DNA from: Cyanophora paradoxa
Taxonomy: Eukaryota > Glaucocystophyceae > Cyanophorales > Cyanophoraceae
Assembly: GCA_004431415.1 (NCBI GenBank)
Contig: QPMI01000143.1
Coordinates: 1 to 64,000 of the forward strand
Direction of reading: 5' to 3'
DNA: 64,000 bases
The translations under genes were made by a program, and so were the position numbers. Positions 54,988 to 64,000 of this stretch are shown one piece after another (the stretch's first letter is position 1; the number at the start of each line of letters is the position of its first letter). The notes beneath the pieces are model-generated. The model searched no databases and was not told where the DNA came from. It was given only the letters and a program-made list of their open reading frames with translations.

Positions 54988-55496
54988 TGTTTGTGAAATT
55001 TTATTATTCCAGAAGCACCCTGAAAACTTTCAGTAAACTTTCGTAAACTTTCAGCAAATATTTTCACCATACAAAGTTTACTTGCACAGCAAAAGTGATA
55101 CACATCTCGCTCCAAACAAGCGTATAAACATAAGCGCTATGCTTTGCAATATCATATGCGACCTCTTAATGTCAGTTTACAGTGTAGATGCACCTTTGCC
55201 ATTCTTTTCAGGTTGGGGAACGGGGGTACTGTTCCTGATGGGTGCCTTTCCCGGTCCCCAAACAACAGATGAGACTGCCAGATCCGTGTGGCCTTCCGCT
55301 GTCTCGTCTTCTGGCGTGTTTGACCCTCCAATTTGGCGTGAAACACCCCCAAAAAAACCGCTTCAACGGTATCCCCCTTGCAAATATATTGAAAGTTTTC
55401 AGTGCTCTTTTTGGCAGTGAAAGTTTTCTGAAAATTAATATGTAAATTTTCAATTTGCAATTTGCGAAAGTGAAATTTTAAATTCACTGCTCCGAG

Positions 55497-55640
55497 GCTC
55501 GGCGAGTCCCGACTCCCGATCGCGACTCCCGCTCGATCGCGAGTCCCGACTCGGCGAGTCCCGACTCCCGGTCCCGAGTCCCGGAGTCCCCGAGCCCGAT
55601 CGCGAGTCCCGACTCCCGACTCCCGAGTCCCGACTACCGC
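55497..55640. repeat. GACTCCCGAGTC cluster 2
   Basis: Alternating GAGTCCCGACTCCCGA and GATCGCGAGTCCCGACTC words. It begins just after AGTGAAATTTTAAATTCACT and GCTCCGAGG, which is roughly the inverted counterpart of the end of cluster 1. Confidence 0.85.
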
Positions 55641-56396
55641 GGGGGTACCGTGCACGTGTACCACAAAAATATGGCTGACAGATTTATGTCGTTTTTCGGG
55701 AGGGGTGGGGGCTGTCGTTATAAAACGTTTTTTAACTTGGTCCTTCGATCTCTTAAATTGGTGAAATATGACGGTCCCAAATTATGTCGTCATAAACTTT
55801 GAAACTTTTCAGGCTTAATTAAGCTTGTATCAAGTTTTTCTTTGGTGAATTACCGGCCACAGTCTCTAGACACCAGCACTGCGGGGGCTGCCCAGGGGGC
55901 ATAAAGACAAAAAAGCAAAATAACTAAGACAAGAGCACGAAGAAAGATAAGACAAAGAGCCAAAATCGACAATAGAAAAGGAAAGACACAGAGCTCGAGA
56001 CAGATCGATAGCGAGAAGAGACGATAAATCGAGCAGATCTAGGGACAGAGGATAACTGACACGAAGAAGAGCCAGAGCTAGAGATACCATCAATATCAGA
56101 AGGAATTACATCACTAAGAAGCGGGGGACAAAATTAATATTGAGAAAGATAAATAACAGGAAGAAGACAAGTACTACGGTAAGAGGAACAACAAGACGAC
56201 ATGGAGGCGGAGGCGAAGCAGGACGATGCGAAATTCGAAAGGGCAGAGCTACGGCACGAGGTCGAGGAGGACACAGGAGGCGGAGCAGGCAAAATGATGT
56301 CGTTAAATCATGTCCGAATTCGAACCGACGTATTAAATATTGTGTTATACGGTACTAACGTTTTTTAACGGTACTACTGTTACGTATACCGTACGG

Positions 56397-56487
56397 TAGT
56401 CGACTCCCGACTCCGGATCCCGAGTCCCGACTCCCGACTCCCGAGTCCCGATCGCGAGTCCCGACTCCCGAGTCCCGACTCGAGTCA
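56397..56487. repeat. GACTCCCGAGTC cluster 3
   Basis: A shorter run of the same words (CGACTCCCGACTCC, GAGTCCCGACTC). Confidence 0.8.
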
Positions 56488-56675
56488 TAATTATAATTAT
56501 AAGTCGTCCATGTCACAGTGTACCAGGTGCATGCGTACTACGGTACTACGGTAGTACCGCCGAGTCGGCGCCGACCGTCGCGGTCCGTCGGACTGTACGG
56601 TCTGTACCGGCCCGGCGGTGCCAGGTCCCGGGGCCCGGGCCCGGCGGGCCGGTGGTTAGGCCAGGTTACATACCA

Positions 56676-57801
56676 GTACTAGTGGCCCGGCCGCGTTTGT
56701 CGCGCCGGGGGGGCAAGGGGGGAACCGGGATCTAATGAAAGAGTCGTAGTGGGACCTACATGCGTGCGGCAGATCGACCCCGGCCCAGCGCGCGCGGCAG
56801 GTTGAAGTGTAAAGATAGACACAGATTATGATTGAAAAAAAAAAGAAAAGGCCCGATAAGCACACGCTGCGATCAGACCGAATAAAGAAAAGCCTCAATG
56901 AAAGGCCAGATTCAGCGCACATTATATTAAAGATTGTTCTGGAGCCAAAAAACGCTGAGCATCAACGTTAACTGTGTTCGTACGGCCTACCGCTAACTCT
57001 GAACAGCCGGCTAAAAGATGATGGTGCTGTCTGCAGAGGGCTCGCCGTATAAATAGACGATCCAGGCCTTCTGGAGGGGGTCGGGGCGGAAGTCGACAAT
57101 GAAGAGAGCCGTCTTGCAAGAGCATGGTGAGGCGGCCCGCCGCCTCGAGGGCCCGCAGAGCCGCGCGGCTGGTGCGCTGCTCGCTCCCGGCGCGCATCTG
57201 GTAGACAAGGTCTTGAATTTCGATGTCCGCGAGGCCGGCGGCACGCAGGCGGTTTTGCGGTGCAAGCTCAAGCACGAGTGCCGGGCAGCGTGCTCGGCTG
57301 CGGGCAGCGGCGCGTGCTCGGTAGGCGGTGCTGCGGTGCAAGCTTGATGCCGCAGTGCAGATCGAGAAAAGTAGTACGGGTACGGGGTACCGTGCATGCG
57401 GCGTACGCGGCGCACTGCAGCAGCGAGGAAGCGGAAATCTAGAGGAGACAGCTAGGGAGAAGTGGTTCCATTCAGAACCGCGCAAGTAAGAGCAAGGCGT
57501 ACGCGACGCACTGCGATGAAGCCGAAATCTAGAGGAGACAGCTAGGGAGAACTGGTTCCATGCAGAGCCGCGCAAGGAATTCGAAGACCGGAGTGAGGAG
57601 AAGTTCGTTTTCCCCTCGAAAACCACTTTTTCCCCTCGACTTTGACGCTCGAAAGTCGAGGGCTGACCGGTTCACCGAGCCAATCGGATCGCGAATAACC
57701 GACAATTTCGTTGCAAGCTGGCCCTCGAAAACGGCCTCGTAGAAAACTTTTGGCTGAAGCGAGGGAACGGGAAGCAAGGGGACCCCCTTCCCCCCTTGCA
57801 A
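56676..57801. mobile_element. Duplicated segment copy 2, with inverted ends
   Basis: Matches 46752-48087 in the same orientation from GTACTAGTGGCCCGG to CCCCCCTTGCAA, with internal deletions. Inverted motifs lie at 56713-56724 (GCAAGGGGGGAA) and 57788-57799. The internal reading frame is broken. Confidence 0.7.
57011..57415 (-). pseudogene. Frameshifted copy of the unknown protein at 47100-47690
   Basis: The words GLADIEIQDLVYQMRAGSEQ, ALRALEAAGRLTM, DFRPDPLQKAWIVYLYGEPS and ADSTIIF remain, but they lie in different frames. Relative to copy 1 a net loss of about 32 bp follows GTCGAC (near 57097) and 6 bp are missing further on. The first change shifts the frame, so no single product spans the unit. 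Confidence 0.65.
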
Positions 57802-57968
57802 CTAAGTATAACGTGACCGTAGTACCGGTAGCCGCTGAGCGTCGTGAGCGATACTCAAGTGACTGGCAGCCTACGTAAAATCCTGCAGCTGGCCGCGCCA
57901 AGCTTAAGTCAGATCTAGATCTAGAAGTGTCGTGGTGCGCGTCCAGGAGTTAGCGGCTTCAATCCAAG

Positions 57969-59397
57969 ATGGGCGTCGGGTCGTCTGTCAGCGGATGGGC
58001 GAGCGAAGAGGCGTGCCGGGGGGCGGTGAAAGGGACTGCGCTCTTCAGGCGCGCGGTCGGCTATGCGACGGAGCAGGATATGCTAGACGCGTGCGCGTCG
58101 CCGGGAGTCTCGGCCTACGCATGTTCAAAGACAAAAGTTCGAGGCACGAACTGGGACTGTAAGAAGTGGTTCGTTTCCGGTCGAGGGTCTGGAAGACTCA
58201 TATGTATGTCTCAAAACTGATTTGGGGCTGCCCGCAGCCCCCCGGTGTCGACGCTGAAGACGTTCGCCACGTCAGATTGCAGCGGGACTGCCCTCCTAAC
58301 GAAAGCCTATGACGGGAGCCCCGACGAAGAGCACGTGCAGAGCGCCATTGCCGATGCATGCGGCAGCAGCGGCGGCGCGTACTACACGTCGACAATGGGG
58401 GCGGCGGGTGGGACGGAGACGGCCTGCACTCGCTGGTTTGCAATCGCAATATATGTTTCATCTGCTTACTTCCAAACCGCCGCTTTAATTTCTGTTTTTC
58501 GCAGCCCCCCTGTGACGGCCGTTTACACGTACTCGGACAAGCAGCCGTACGTCACCCCTGTCTGCTCGAAAATCGCTTCGGCCAAGTACTATTACGGGAC
58601 TCTTTCGAAGTACGAGCCCGGCTCGCCCCTGTCCGCCGACGTGGCTTGCGACCCAGCAAACTCGCGGGCGTACGCTGCCAAAGTGTTCAATGGATCCGGA
58701 GGTAGCGATCTCGGCTGTACTGCTTGGTGCGGCGCGGCAAACGCTCTGCATACATTTTCATCGATTAATGCAATGGGCTCCAGAATATAATATAGATAGA
58801 TAGAATATTTCTCGCTAACTGATCACAATCGCCCGCAGCCCCTCGAGGAGCATCATCACCGCTTACCCGCACGAGGGCTGCTGGAAGCCGTACTTCCAGG
58901 GCCCAGGCTCGCCGAAGGACCTCAGGATCGCCGAGCTCTCGAAAAAGGGCGCCTACCCGCTCACGCAGTCGGATGTCTTCGACCTGCAGGACACGCGGAT
59001 CTACAAGGAACCGCAAATGTGGGAGAAGCTGAAGGCGCGGGCCGGCCTGACGGAAGACGAGGCGCGGGAGCTCATCAGGCTCGCCGTCGATGTTGCTGAC
59101 GAGAGCGAGTACCCCCGCGAGAACCAGGCCACGTTCGACGTCGACCGCTCGACGATCACCCTTGCGGAGGCGCACGGGGCCAAGCCGCAGGAGGCTGTCG
59201 ACGCCTACGGCGCAGTCTGCGCGCAGACGTACCCGCAACTCCTGAACAAGTACGCCTGGAAGGCGGCGGACCCCGAGCTCGCGCAGTTCCGCCTCCGGGA
59301 CGCCCAGTACAAGCCGGAAGCCTTCCGGAGCATCTCCGTTTCGAAGGGCACGTGGCTTGGCGAGCAGGAGAGCTGCCTGAACTGGTGCGAGCGCTGA
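57969..59397 (+). CDS. Cysteine-module protein, four exons, phase-2 introns through a shared Cys codon
   Basis: ATG 57969 (MGVGSSVSGWASEEACRGAV). Exons join so that each border restores a TGC codon: DCKK-C-PPVSTLKTF; ACTR-C-PPVTAVYTY; GCTA-C-PSRSIITAY. In each case the donor follows TG and the acceptor CAG is followed by C. Units are about 65-75 residues with internal Cys pairs (SDCSGTALL, CGSSGGAYY; CSKIASAKYYYG, ACDPANSRAY). The last exon is longer and helical (MWEKLKARAGLTEDEARELI) and ends SCLNWCER with TGA at 59395-59397. MGxxxS at the start fits an N-myristoylation signal. I see no signal peptide and recognise no family. Confidence 0.65.
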
Positions 59398-60974
59398 TGC
59401 ATAAGCACGGGGGTTGATGACCAGGCTGCAGCTACGATTACAAAGAAGTCGTCTCTTGCTATCGGAGTATTTACAAGATGGTGGAAGAAACCCGTAAAGA
59501 TGGGAGCGTCATCTGGGCAGAGAGTGATTGTTTTTGTTTCTGCCTCGTAATATATAACTGTACGCAACAGTCGCGCGCTGACGCCGGAAGGACGTCGAGC
59601 CCCGCAGAGCCCGTCAAAACTCTGCAGGTGACGGGCACGCAAGGACATGACACGTGCGCGCCATGGCCAATTGCGAACGTTGACAACATAAACTCACATA
59701 TGCATCGAGTCGAAATAAACCGATTTAGATCTGCATAACGCAATGTCCAGATGCAAGGCAATCAACGTACCGTGCAATGCCACATACCTGGGCGGATCGA
59801 GCGATATCGATTACAATTGCAGGCCCATTATCTACAGCACGGTGCATGCTCCCATTACCTTCACAGATATTAATACGCCGCTGGCGTTAAAAAACGTGCG
59901 GGCAGTCACGGGAAAAGTGCTCGCCATCGTGGTGGACAAAATACTACCCAAAGATTTGCGTTTTTGCGGAGAAAGTGCATGGGTGGGAGTACTGGAAGGA
60001 AGACGACCCGGACAGATCCGACCCAGCTCCGTCCGGCGCCCCCTCTATTTTACATTTGGACGGCGGGATTCAGGCGCGGCACCGGACTCTGATTAAAAAA
60101 CCAGAGCAGCGCTAGCTTCGAGTTCGCGCGGCTGACCTCGGTTCCTGGCCCGTACAGGAACTTAGGGAGGATGAGGAGGGCGAGCTCGATGTGGAGGCGG
60201 AGCTGGAGGGCGAGGACCTCAACTTCTCTGAGCTGGAGCCTGCATGCGCAGCTGCGGTGCAGATCTCTTAAGCTTGTCGCGTGGTACGTCGAAGGCCCCG
60301 TCGCTGAGCGGTCGTGCACGCCACGCACGCAGGCCGAGCTGCTGGAGGACGCTTTGATTTAAACGGGGGCTGGCGTCGTCTCGCTGGAGCACGTGCTTGT
60401 AATTTTTGAGGGCGCATCAAGAGATGAAGCCCGAGATCAAGCATTTTGTTATGATCGAAATGCAAGGCTAAATCCAGAGCTAGCGTGAAATAAGAACGTT
60501 TTCTCTAACACCAAAGGCCAGTCATTGTATACGTAAGTTATACATGTGATTTCTGAAGGCTTGAGGCTAAAGCTAGCGTGAAATGAAAGCGTTTTCGGAA
60601 GGGTGCAAGCGCAAGATGCATGTATTGAAAGGCTACTATCAGTGAAAGCGTGCATGATGATCCAAAGATCATGATCACAGACCATATATATATAATTAGA
60701 ATTCTCGCCTCCGTCGGCGCTCGAGCAGATACCGGTACGAAAGCACAGTCGCAGTTAAAGAGAGAAAGATGCATATGCATATGAGATGGACATGAAATGA
60801 GATGAGGCCGCAGTCATCTCGCATACGCGTACGTGTACACGTACAGCGCATCGTGGATCACAACGCAGCAGAAACAAAAACACTCAAAGCCTGCACGGAT
60901 ACGCAGAAAATAAATGGATAGAAAGAAAGAAAAAGAGCCAAAATAACTGAGATGGAGATAGATTTAATTATTAA
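59398..60974. other. Convergent region with one doubtful plus-strand gene
   Basis: Between the cysteine-module gene and the stop of the membrane-protein gene. Apart from the doubtful gene listed next, the rest (60380-60960) is AT-richer with ATGCAT palindromes and shows nothing coding. Confidence 0.4.
59743..60270 (+). CDS. Doubtful small gene (unknown)
   Basis: From ATG 59743: MSRCKAINVPCNATYLGGSS, TFTDINTPLALKNVRAV, LAIVVDKILPKDLRF. Farther on, WEYWKEDDPDRSDPAPSG and EDEEGELDVEAELEGEDLNF are protein-like but in other frames, so splicing would be needed. It ends AAAVQIS with TAA. Composition is plausible but no domain is seen. It may be a decayed gene. Confidence 0.25.
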
Positions 60975-63900
60975 CTACAAGGGCTTGGCGTAGTTAGTGG
61001 AGCTGGGGTCTGGGGCGTCGCGGTCGGCGTCTTTCGCGGCAGCCGCGGCTGCCGGCGCCGGAGCCGGGGGATGGAGCTGCGCCGGCGCGGCGACGTCGCT
61101 AGCGCTGGCCGCGGCCGGTAGCGGAGCCGGCGCAGCGGCAGCGGCTTTTGCGGAAGCAGCCCCCGCCGAGCTGGAGGCGCCGTCCAGCGCCTGCCGCGCT
61201 CCGACGGTGCGCCGGCCGCGCCGGTCGAAGCCGAACGCGAGCCCGGAGAGGGCGACGAGCGGCGAGCTCCCGCCCCCGTCGCCTGGACGAGCGTGCACGG
61301 AGCCGCTCAGTCAAAGACAAAGCGGAATGAAAAGATGGGGACGCACCGGCACTGCTGCCCGTCTCGTCGTCGCTGCTCTGCTCTCCATCCAAAAGGGTGC
61401 GAAGGGAAGGCACGCGCAGAGCCACGTAGCGGGGTACCAGCTTAAGGAACTGGGCAGGGGGTACGACAGTCAGGGCCAGGATCCGCTTGCGAGGGCCGGC
61501 CCAGAGCGGAGGGGCCCGGGTCAGGGAAGAGGGGCGGACCTGGGAGGCGCGCGTGCACTCGTCCTCGAGCCGAATCAGCATCGGGCGGAAGGCGAAGACT
61601 GCGGCGGACGGAAACGTTAACGCTTCAGAAACCCGACGCGCCTTTCTAATTAAAATCCACAGGTACTAGTTAATTATATAGTTCCGCGGGCAGCAAGAAG
61701 AAGCCTCAAGCTTGTAATTAATCAAGGGCGGGGCGCGCACGGTAGACGGAGGCAGTGACGAGGATCATGAAGGCGAGGACCCCGCCCTCCGCCGAGAGGA
61801 TGACCCCGATCTTCCGCGCCGCCTCCTGCCCGCCCCGGGCCCAGCCCGCGGTTTAGATTAGAGGAGGAGAGGGTGAGGGAGGGGAGGGGGCGCCGGCCGA
61901 CCTCGGCGTACAGGCGGGTGGCGGTCTCGCAGCCCTGGTCCACGTCGAGGCCCATCTCCTCCATGTCCGCCAGCGACGGGTAGTCCCTGCGCATGCGCGA
62001 CCCTCGCCTCAGCGGGCGGGCGCCGCGAGGTCTGGATTCGAGAGATTCGCACTGACCGGACCAGACCGCTGAAGTCGTATCGCGGGGATGGCTGCAGGAA
62101 CTGTTAGTGACGTTTCGACGGTTAGCCAGACGGCGTCGACGCACAATGAGCTCGTTGGGGCTCCAGTCGGTTCGGAAGCTTCCGTTCGAAGTCAGCGCAC
62201 CGGTGCTCTGCTCAATACCGGTTAGCATTCTCGTCCAGAGACCTCGGGAAGAAGCTCAAGCGTAAGGCGCGCGGGGCGCGGGCGCCGACCATTGCGAGCC
62301 GCATCGCGGCGCGGGAGAACGAAGTGAGCGCCCAGTCCAGGCCCTTCGACGTCTGCGGCCGCAGTCGATCGCGGCTCGGCGAGTTGGACGGCGCCAACCC
62401 CGTCGCCGGGGCTTCGAGGAGGCCCACCTCGTCCGTCCGGAGCGTCCGGTTGGCCGCGCCGCACTCGGAAGCATCCGTCCGCAGGCAGGAGCGCGCGTAC
62501 ATCAAATCTGACGAAAGGCCGTCCGTCGACGCGCGCGGCGCGATCGACACCGCGAGCGGCGCGGGGCTCTACGGCTAAGAGCACCTGTCATAGCACCGAA
62601 GTCGAAGGCCCGCGTGCCCTCCTGCAGCGAAAGTTGATTGGAATTGGAAATGTATACGTAGCGCGGAATTAAAGAGCGGGGTCCAGGACCGGTACCTCAG
62701 GATTCCCGAACATGAGGTTGTCGTTCGCCTTGCGGGCCATCGAGATGGACTCGCCCAAGCGCCGCGCCGACTCGCCCTTGCTCGCGATCGCGCCGTCGTT
62801 GACCATCATCTCCAGAGTGTACGTCTGCATCTGCCGCGCGTAATACTGACGCAGCCCCGACATGCGAATCTGCGAGACCGCAGCCGTCAGGCCATTCAGA
62901 CCGCGGAATATGAATTGAACGCGCGAATTCGATAAAATCGATAGCAGGCACCTCCGCCGGCACTGAGGCGTTGTCGGTCAAGGAGATCATGCACATCATG
63001 TAGATGACGCAGGCGATGATGGCAAGAGACACGACCGACTGCAGAGATGGAAGGGGTTCTGATCAACGGCAACCCGCGGAAATGATGGTGGCGGTGCGAG
63101 AACGAAGCGGGGCACCAGGATGGCCAGAACGCGCATCCGGAAGAAGACGTCGCGCTTCTTCGTCTGGAGACCGCAGTCAACAACTCGCGATCGACGGCAA
63201 AGAAGCCGACACATCAAGCCATGGCCGGCCCAAGGCGTCGCACCCGAACCATGGCGTTCGTCAGCGTCACTGAGGCCCGCCGGATTTCCTCGGCGCCGGC
63301 GGGCATTCCAGAGTTGATCTTCGGCAAAACTAGCCCCGCCGCATCCATCTTCTCGCGCTGAAAGGCGTGCTGTAGCGTCAAGGCACGGCATGTGCACGCG
63401 ACTACAACTCGGAAAGGGCGCACCAGAGTGGCGCCGTCGCCGTCGTCGTTGCCAGGAGCCGCGGCCGACGGGTGGATCTTGGTTCGCCGTCGCAGGCTCG
63501 AGCCGCCCTGCGGCGCAGCTGCAGCGCCCGACGCGCGCGCCTCGTGGTCCGTGTCCCCCGCCGCGTCCGACGCGCGCCGCGCTCCTTTGAGGCCCTCGTC
63601 GGCCGCACGCGGCATGATCGACCCGAGGCCGGCGCCGGCGCCGGCCGCGGAGCTGCGCCGGCTCGCGCCCTCGAGCTCGGCCGCCTCGTCCGGCGGCGTG
63701 AAGCTCGCCCTCGGCGCCAGCAGGTGCGGCGCCGACGGCGCCGGAACGGGCGTGAGCGCAGAGTCGCGCTCGCCGCCCCGCGGCGTGCAGGGCGCCCCCG
63801 CGTCCCCTTCGGCCTTGGAATTCGGGCTCTGCTCCTCCGTGAGATCGAACGTCGTGATGAGCTGGAACGAGTCGGCCCGCGGGGCCTTCGAGCTCTGCCC

Positions 63901-64000
63901 GCCGACGCGCTCCTCGCGATCGGACGGCGAGGGGCCCGTCCAATGCGAGCTCGAGCCGCCGGACGCCACGCCGGAGCCGGGGATCGCCTCGACCGTGTCG
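60975..64000 (-). CDS. Protist polytopic membrane protein (tmcB/PAS-membrane-like), 5' partial
   Basis: The gene runs off the right edge. Seen in order: a Ser/Pro/Ala-rich loop (SFQLITTFDLTEEQSPNSKA), REKMDAAGLVLPKINSGMPA, a hydrophobic FFRMRVLAILVPRFVLAP, SLAIIACVIYMMCMISLTDN, then MSGLRQYYARQMQTYTLEMM, VNDGAIASKGESARRLGE, NLMFGNPE joined to EGTRAFDFGAMT, LMYARSCLRTDASECG, GLDWALTSFSRAAMRLAMV, DFSGLVRDYPSLADMEEMGL, and a last helix KIGVILSAEGGVLAFMILV joined across an intron to TASVYLFAFRPMLIRLEDEC, SQFLKLVPRYVALRVPSLR and LLDGEQSSDDETG. An Ala/Pro-rich tail ends NYAKPL with TAG at 60975-60977. The final helix plus RPML..LE.E...FLK.VPR.V resembles large protist membrane proteins often annotated tmcB or PAS-domain. 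Assignment is by pattern memory and uncertain; a sensory role is inferred. Confidence 0.6.

Larger units (their letters stand above)
53093..56675. other. Gene-poor, repeat-rich region
   Basis: Contains GTATAC/TACGGTA palindromic words (53660-53700 and 56350-56400), AT-rich DNA (54000-54130), CGGCAATT words (54630-54790), three GACTC/GCGAGTC clusters and purine-rich DNA (55880-56290). Open frames are short and mostly low complexity. No gene is supported. Confidence 0.55.

Noticed and set aside
55082-55664. Overlapping plus (112 codons) and minus (170 codons) open frames
   Set aside because: Part of the minus frame is made of GACTC repeat words, and neither has protein-like features.
1-64000. 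CRISPR arrays, rRNA genes or bacterial operons
   Set aside because: No spacer-repeat arrays, no rRNA-like conserved blocks, and pervasive spliceosomal introns rule out a prokaryotic source.

Overview
This is a GC-rich, densely packed nuclear fragment from a eukaryotic microbe. The genes are cut into many short exons by very small GT-AG introns, often 30-90 bp. Many introns open with GTACCC or GTGCG and carry a CTGAC-like branch point just before the CAG acceptor. Reading frames run from exon to exon only after these introns are removed, so every CDS below is a gene span that includes introns, and the ends are approximate. Intergenic DNA is much more AT-rich and full of repeats. The gene content (NRT2 nitrate transporter, NOP14, MFSD1-like carrier, F-box protein, RING ligases, a protist-type polytopic membrane protein) fits a free-living, probably photosynthetic protist. 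A possible plastid transit peptide with early phenylalanines and a LysM domain on the 13.97-18.87 kb gene make me think of a glaucophyte such as Cyanophora, but this is a low-confidence guess.

Layout. 1-13.3 kb (+): one giant gene, cut by the window start, encoding a RING finger, SPRY-like beta modules, about 15 MIB/HERC2 domains in two arrays, cysteine clusters, an acidic stretch and a WD40 propeller. 14.0-18.9 kb (-): long coiled-coil protein with a hydrophobic segment and a C-terminal LysM. 19.9-22.5 kb (-): F-box/leucine-rich protein with poly-Gln. 23.3-26.6 kb (-): NRT2. 27.2-31.5 kb (-): NOP14, with two long introns sharing a nearly identical 105-bp core. 31.6-32.9 kb (+): unknown protein, divergent from NOP14. 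33.2-34.2 kb (-): RING-H2 ligase. 34.5-37.3 kb (+): MFSD1-like carrier. 37.7-46.1 kb (+): large SWIM zinc-finger protein whose intron hosts a 3.28-kb LTR element with identical-looking LTRs and a 4-bp target duplication. 46.8-48.1 and 56.7-57.8 kb: two direct copies of a 1.1-1.3 kb segment with inverted ends. 48.4-53.1 kb (-): a small secreted protein and a larger unknown protein with a 15-copy heptapeptide repeat. 53.1-56.7 kb: gene-poor, rich in palindromic GACTC clusters. 58.0-59.4 kb (+): cysteine-module protein. 61.0-64.0 kb (-): polytopic membrane protein, cut by the window end.

The genes form no pathway. They include ubiquitin-system components (giant RING/MIB protein, F-box, RING-H2), transporters (NRT2, MFSD1), ribosome biogenesis (NOP14) and lineage-specific proteins. 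The most unusual items are the giant RING-MIB-WD40 gene, the LysM coiled-coil protein, the LTR element inside an intron, the duplicated introns in NOP14, and the exon-by-exon cysteine modules.
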